Positions 60,997-64,000 of a stretch of 64,000 nt of DNA are shown here, in pieces. The DNA comes from CAVTUU01 sp045804965 (lineage in GTDB: Bacteria > Chloroflexota > Chloroflexia > Thermomicrobiales > UBA6265), in the NCBI GenBank assembly GCA_045804965.1, contig JBJMMD010000016.1, forward strand, positions 1 through 64,000, in the 5' to 3' direction. The notes beneath the pieces are model-generated. The model ran no database searches, was not told the DNA's origin, and saw nothing but the letters and a program-made list of their open reading frames with translations. The position numbers and the translations under genes were made by a program. Each line of letters begins with the position of its first letter. Position 1 is the first letter of the stretch.

Positions 60997-62220
60997 ATGC
61001 CACTGAGCGGACACAATGGCCGGAAGCCCGAAGGTGATCGCCGGCTAACCACGCCGTACTACGCGACGGCGTTTGAAACGCGGGCGATTCACGTCGGACA
61101 AGACCCGGATCCCGCGACCGGTGCGGTGATCACGCCGATTTATCAGACGAGCACATACGCCCAGGAAGCCGTCGGCGTCCACAAGGGGTACGAATACTCG
61201 CGGACTGACAATCCGACGCGAACCGCGCTGCAGCAGGTGCTTGCCTCGCTCGAAGATGGCGCCTGGTCGCTGGTGTACGCGAGCGGACTCGCCGCGTCGC
61301 AGAACATCATGTGGATGCTCCGCCCGGGCGATCATGTCCTGCTCTCTGATGATGCCTATGGCGGCACCCATCGGCTCGTGGCGAAGGTAATCGCCAACTA
61401 TGGCATTGACTTCAGCCTGGTCGACATGGCGGATTTGGACGCTGTGCGCGGGGCGATTCGGCCAGAGACCAAGCTGGTTTGGGTTGAAACGCCGACCAAT
61501 CCCTATCTCAAGATCGTCGATATTGCCGGGATCGCGGAGTTATTGGCGAATCATGCGGCGCTGACGGTTGTCGACAATACGTTCGCGTCGCCCTATCTCC
61601 AGCAACCTCTAGCCCTTGGCGCGGATCTCGTTCTTCACAGCACCACAAAGTACATCGGCGGCCACTCGGACGTCGTCGGCGGGGCGGTGGTCGGCAACGA
61701 TCCGGCAATTTACGAGACGATGAAATTCAACCAGAACGCTGCCGGCGCCGTGCCCGGCCCGTTCGATTGCTGGCTCACGTTGCGCGGGATCAAGACGCTG
61801 GCAGTGCGCATGGAGCGCCATAGTGAAAACGGGATGGCGGTGGCCGAGTTTCTGGTCAACCACGAAGGGGTCGAGCGAGTTTTCTACCCCGGTCTTCCGG
61901 CTCACGAGGGTCACGCCATCGCCGCCAAGCAAATGCGCGCGTTTTCCGGCATGGTGTCGTTTACGACCAGGGGTGGCTATGAGACCGCGTCGAAAGTTGT
62001 CGCCAATACGAAACTCTTCGCCCTGGCCGAAAGCCTCGGCGGCGTGGAGTCGTTGATCGAGCACCCAGGGAAAATGACGCATGCGAGTGTCGCCGGCACC
62101 GGCGCGGAGGTCGAGGATTCACTCGTCAGGCTGTCAGTCGGAATCGAAAATGGTGACGATCTGATCAACGATCTCCGGCAGGCGCTCGAAGTCGCAGTCC
62201 CGGCCGGAACCCGGCGGTAG
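60997..62220 (+). CDS. Cystathionine gamma-synthase/lyase-family PLP enzyme
   Basis: 407 residues from the ATG at 60997 with AGGAG upstream. Cys/Met metabolism PLP fold: TPIYQTSTYAQEAVG, the Tyr-Ser-Arg motif YEYSRTDNPTR, DDAYGGTHRLV, and the PLP Lys in HSTTKYIGGHSDVVGG. GVESLIEHPGKMTHAS is characteristic of the C-terminal domain. The family includes gamma-synthase, gamma-lyase and O-acetylhomoserine sulfhydrylase, which cannot be separated here. The CBS gene 5.5 kb away supports a role in (reverse) transsulfuration. It is cytoplasmic. Confidence 0.93.
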   Translation: MPLSGHNGRKPEGDRRLTTPYYATAFETRAIHVGQDPDPATGAVITPIYQTSTYAQEAVGVHKGYEYSRTDNPTRTALQQVLASLEDGAWSLVYASGLAASQNIMWMLRPGDHVLLSDDAYGGTHRLVAKVIANYGIDFSLVDMADLDAVRGAIRPETKLVWVETPTNPYLKIVDIAGIAELLANHAALTVVDNTFASPYLQQPLALGADLVLHSTTKYIGGHSDVVGGAVVGNDPAIYETMKFNQNAAGAVPGPFDCWLTLRGIKTLAVRMERHSENGMAVAEFLVNHEGVERVFYPGLPAHEGHAIAAKQMRAFSGMVSFTTRGGYETASKVVANTKLFALAESLGGVESLIEHPGKMTHASVAGTGAEVEDSLVRLSVGIENGDDLINDLRQALEVAVPAGTRR

Positions 62221-62315
62221 CACCGTTTGGGCGGCACCTCGTGGGGCGCACAAGCCGTCCGCTCTGGCCCGTATTCGACTCAGTTTGCCTTAACCGGACG
62301 CCGTCTTCAGCAGGC

Positions 62316-62336
62316 GGGCGCACAGGACGTGCGCCC
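62316..62336. repeat. Hairpin of the GTAGGGGCGCAC type
   Basis: GGGCGCAC and GTGCGCCC pair perfectly around a 5-base loop; the minus strand reads GTAGGGGCGCACG at its right edge. A similar core occurs at 1763-1789. A short CAGCCC-TAG-GGGCTG hairpin lies at 62355-62369. Confidence 0.55.
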
Positions 62337-62428
62337 CTACGGAGAACATTCTCAGCCCTAGGGGCTGGCATTTCGAAGGCGCGGACAGGTTCTTCAGCCC
62401 GCGGCACCGATCGAACTGGAAGCGGCGT

Positions 62429-62462
62429 AAAAAGACGGCGAGTCGTTTCCTACTCACCGTCT
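62429..62462 (-). terminator. Rho-independent terminator for the small membrane-peptide genes
   Basis: On the minus strand AGACGGTGAGT pairs with ACTCGCCGTCT (one G-U), an 11-bp stem with an 8-base loop, followed by TTTTTA. It lies 18 bases after the stop of the second peptide gene. Confidence 0.88.
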
Positions 62463-62480
62463 CTACGCTTCGAGATTGCT

Positions 62481-62576
62481 CTAGCGGAATTTTCGATCTG
62501 GACGACGGGTATCGACGATGCCCGCCACCAGGGAAATCAGGACAACGATCGCGAGAAAGATCACGGCGCCTGCCAT
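62481..62576 (-). CDS. 31-residue membrane peptide
   Basis: ATG with GGAG 6 bases upstream. The product is one hydrophobic helix (MAGAVIFLAIVVLISLVAGI) and a short basic tail (VDTRRPDRKFR). It lies 15 bases downstream of the next entry and is followed by a strong terminator, so it is probably expressed. It is too short for standard gene finders and unrelated to any family that I recognise. Confidence 0.55.
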   Translation of the reverse strand: MAGAVIFLAIVVLISLVAGIVDTRRPDRKFR

Positions 62577-62591
62577 TGTCCGCTCCGTTGG

Positions 62592-62717
62592 CTAAATCGA
62601 CTGAATTGCGAGCAAAGCTACCAGGACTGCGACGATCAAACCGAGAAAGGTAATTCCGCGAACGATGAGGTCGCGCGCGCACAACACGTCCGCCTCGCGG
62701 CGTTCATTCTCCGACAT
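62592..62717 (-). CDS. 41-residue membrane peptide
   Basis: ATG with GGGGG about 10 bases upstream. It reads MSENERREADVLCARDLIVR, then a hydrophobic helix (GITFLGLIVAVLVALLAIQS) and stops. It is in tandem with the 31-residue gene, 15 bases apart, and shares its terminator. A longer open frame to 62906 has no good start. Function is unknown. Confidence 0.55.
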   Translation of the reverse strand: MSENERREADVLCARDLIVRGITFLGLIVAVLVALLAIQSI

Positions 62718-62916
62718 CCAAGACCCCCACTGATAGACATCCGCCCCGGCGTTCCCCTCCGCGACGCAGCAAACACCGTAGCATCTTTCTTCAAAGTGCC
62801 TTGCGGGTTCGACACGTATACGAGGCGTGTCCGCAGTGTAGAGGCAGTGTGACCGGCTGTCAATCGGACAGGTGTGCGGAAATTGTTGCTCGCGGTCACA
62901 ATGCACGACTTCAAGC

Positions 62917-62932
62917 AGTCGAACATGTTCGA
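62917..62932. promoter_or_regulatory. Perfect 16-bp palindrome, possible operator
   Basis: GTCGAACATGTTCGAC is fully symmetric. It differs from the LexA boxes in spacing (GAAC-N2-GTTC). It lies between the GNAT end and the small peptide operon and could bind a dimeric regulator. Confidence 0.35.
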
Positions 62933-62978
62933 CGGTAGTTTTAGCTCCCAGCAGGTACGGAGGTGGTCGCTCGCGCGG

Positions 62979-63635
62979 TCAGTCTCGGTGGTTCGTCGAA
63001 AACAACTCCGGTGGTGACTGCTGGGCGGCGTTCCAATATTCGTCGGGCGAAATCGCCATTTCGATCACATTCAGCTCGAACCGCTCATGGCCCACCCATT
63101 CGATGTGTGAACCAGTCCGCCGGAAACCGACTCGCTCGTATGCTGAGATCGCGCGCTGATTATGTCTGAACACTTCGAGGCGAACCTCGCTGCACAAGTG
63201 ATGTTCGAACGCTTCCTCGACGACGAGTCGCGTCGCCTCGGTGCCATAGCCTTTGCCCCAAGTGTCCTTTTCGCCGATCACGATCCGAAACAGCGCCGAC
63301 GGGTGGGGAACGCCAACGAAATCGGTCAGGGCGGTGCTGCCGATGAGGCGATCCGTCGATTTCTCATGGATGGCGTAGCAGGTGCCGCGGGCGGACATTG
63401 GCAGGATGATGGAATCGAAATAGCCGCGCGACTGGATTTCGTTGAGCGGTCGCTGGTCGTGGCGAAGCAGGCGTGCGATTTCCTGATCGGCATACCAGCG
63501 CTGAAACGCGGCCCGGTTTTCCGGCACGTGACGGCGCAGAACGACGAGGTGTCCGGATCTGATCGGCGCCTCAACCTCACGCCGCGGACCGCCCTCAAGC
63601 TCGTCGCGCTCTCGTTCGGGTTCCTCGTCGTCCAT
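62979..63635 (-). CDS. GNAT-family N-acetyltransferase
   Basis: 218 residues from the ATG at 63635 with GAGG 9 bases upstream; the open frame to 63866 is not conserved. A short charged N-terminus (MDDEEPERERDELEGGPRRE) precedes the RimJ/RimL-type domain: LVVLRRHVPENRAAFQRWYA, SALFRIVIGEKDTWGKGYGT with the acetyl-CoA loop (K-G-Y-G), and FRHNQRAISAYERVGFRRTG. The substrate is probably an amine, antibiotic or ribosomal protein. It is divergent from the CopC-type gene. Confidence 0.88.
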   Translation of the reverse strand: MDDEEPERERDELEGGPRREVEAPIRSGHLVVLRRHVPENRAAFQRWYADQEIARLLRHDQRPLNEIQSRGYFDSIILPMSARGTCYAIHEKSTDRLIGSTALTDFVGVPHPSALFRIVIGEKDTWGKGYGTEATRLVVEEAFEHHLCSEVRLEVFRHNQRAISAYERVGFRRTGSHIEWVGHERFELNVIEMAISPDEYWNAAQQSPPELFSTNHRD

Positions 63636-63797
63636 CGGTCGCCGCCTCAGCCACGAGAAGCGGCCTTTGATATCGATAATTTCACGTCGCAAACTGGGAA
63701 CATCCGTGCCGAAGTCCGAACCGTCGATGAGCGTGTTTGCGCTAACCTCAAGCGCGCGAGTATAGCACTGGCGCAGGCCGGCTCTTCGCCCCGGCCC

Positions 63798-63803
63798 GTA
63801 TAA
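63798..63803 (+). promoter_or_regulatory. TATAAT -10 element for the CopC-type gene
   Basis: TATAAT lies 36 bases before the ATG at 63839. A clear -35 is not seen. Confidence 0.4.
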
Positions 63804-63838
63804 TCGCGGCTTGATCCTTCTTCTCCTCCGCCGTCTGG

Positions 63839-64000
63839 ATGCGCGTGAACACGCTCCCTTCCTCACGAACGCTCCGCCGTGGAACGTTGCTCATCGTTGC
63901 CCTTGTCGCGGTCGTTGTGGTGCTCTTGAGCGCTCAAGGAACGGCCGCCCACGCTCGATTACGTGATGCAAACCCGAAACCGGGGGCAGCGCTCGCGTCC
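63839..64000 (+). CDS. CopC-domain copper resistance protein, N-terminus only
   Basis: The window ends after 54 codons. A signal peptide (GTLLIVALVAVVVVLLSAQG) is followed by the typical mature start TAAHARLRDANPKPGAALAS. In CopC and YcnJ-type proteins the His directly after the cleavage site is a Cu(II) ligand and the Pro/Gly phrase is conserved. A CopC domain alone or fused to CopD helices is expected beyond the edge. It handles copper outside the membrane. Start is not certain: no good ribosome site precedes the ATG. Confidence 0.8.
   Translation, partial: MRVNTLPSSRTLRRGTLLIVALVAVVVVLLSAQGTAAHARLRDANPKPGAALAS

Noticed and set aside
1..64000. CRISPR arrays, rRNA genes, riboswitches and replication origin
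   Set aside because: I looked for regularly spaced direct repeats, conserved rRNA blocks and classic aptamer cores and found none.

Overview
The window is GC-rich bacterial DNA with a gene set that suggests Chloroflexota, most likely the Thermomicrobia/Sphaerobacter side. The pointers are two large AAA-type ATPase/LuxR regulators, Gram-positive-style GAAC-N4-GTTC LexA boxes, small cysteine-rich proteins with a Tat-like signal, and a selenocysteine tRNA together with a radical SAM protein ending in Cys-Sec-Ala-Glu-Pro. The taxonomic call is inference; no rRNA is present.

Layout. 0-7.2 kb: a copper-protein lipoprotein cut by the left edge, an alpha/beta hydrolase, a polysaccharide deacetylase, a MIP18-type Fe-S factor, a small membrane protein, and a TPR-RecQ helicase behind a LexA-type box. 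7.2-11 kb: tRNA-Sec, a frameshifted cation/proton antiporter and a secreted M23 peptidase. 11.3-16.9 kb: an M20 peptidase fragment, a cysteine-rich gene with an internal stop, then an intact M20 peptidase, a PotA-type ATPase and a DDAH-like amidinotransferase-fold hydrolase (a probable guanidino/amide catabolic cluster), and divergent LarC. 16.9-21.6 kb: two fused transposase remnants, a peroxiredoxin with an in-frame TAG, a YdhR-like protein and a very GC-rich LuxR regulator; this part looks acquired or decaying. 22-27.3 kb: a minus-strand envelope operon (DUF2207, WecG-type glycosyltransferase, zinc-finger membrane protein, MurJ). 27.4-30.9 kb: a Fur-family regulator and a complete Mn/Zn-type ABC transporter with an operator-like palindrome. 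31-38.6 kb: two L,D-transpeptidases, an HDAC-like deacetylase, a C39-like peptidase, an Lrp/AsnC regulator with an AT-hook tail and an FAD oxidoreductase. 39.4-48.6 kb: acetyl-CoA synthetase, D-aminoacylase, an APH-like kinase, a J-domain protein, an arginase-like protein, two GNATs and the selenoprotein. 48.7-52.1 kb: a large helical-repeat protein split by a frameshift. 52.7-54 kb: a textbook promoter plus LexA box driving a small zinc-ribbon gene, followed by a sigma-like gene. 54-62.2 kb: cystathionine beta-synthase and a cystathionine gamma-synthase/lyase (transsulfuration) flanking a second LuxR regulator, four small uncharacterised genes including a tandem paralog pair, and a secreted cupredoxin. 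62.4-64 kb: two tiny membrane-peptide genes with their own terminator, a GNAT, and the start of a CopC-type copper protein.

The strongest hidden signal is the readthrough of TGA at 48579-48581, which extends the radical SAM protein by a CUAEP tail; the matching tRNA-Sec lies about 40 kb away in the same window. A second theme is SOS control: two GAAC-N4-GTTC boxes sit just downstream of good -10 elements, one before the RecQ-like helicase and one before the zinc-ribbon gene. Four otherwise conserved genes are interrupted (two by 1-base frameshifts, two by nonsense codons), which means either local decay or sequencing error.
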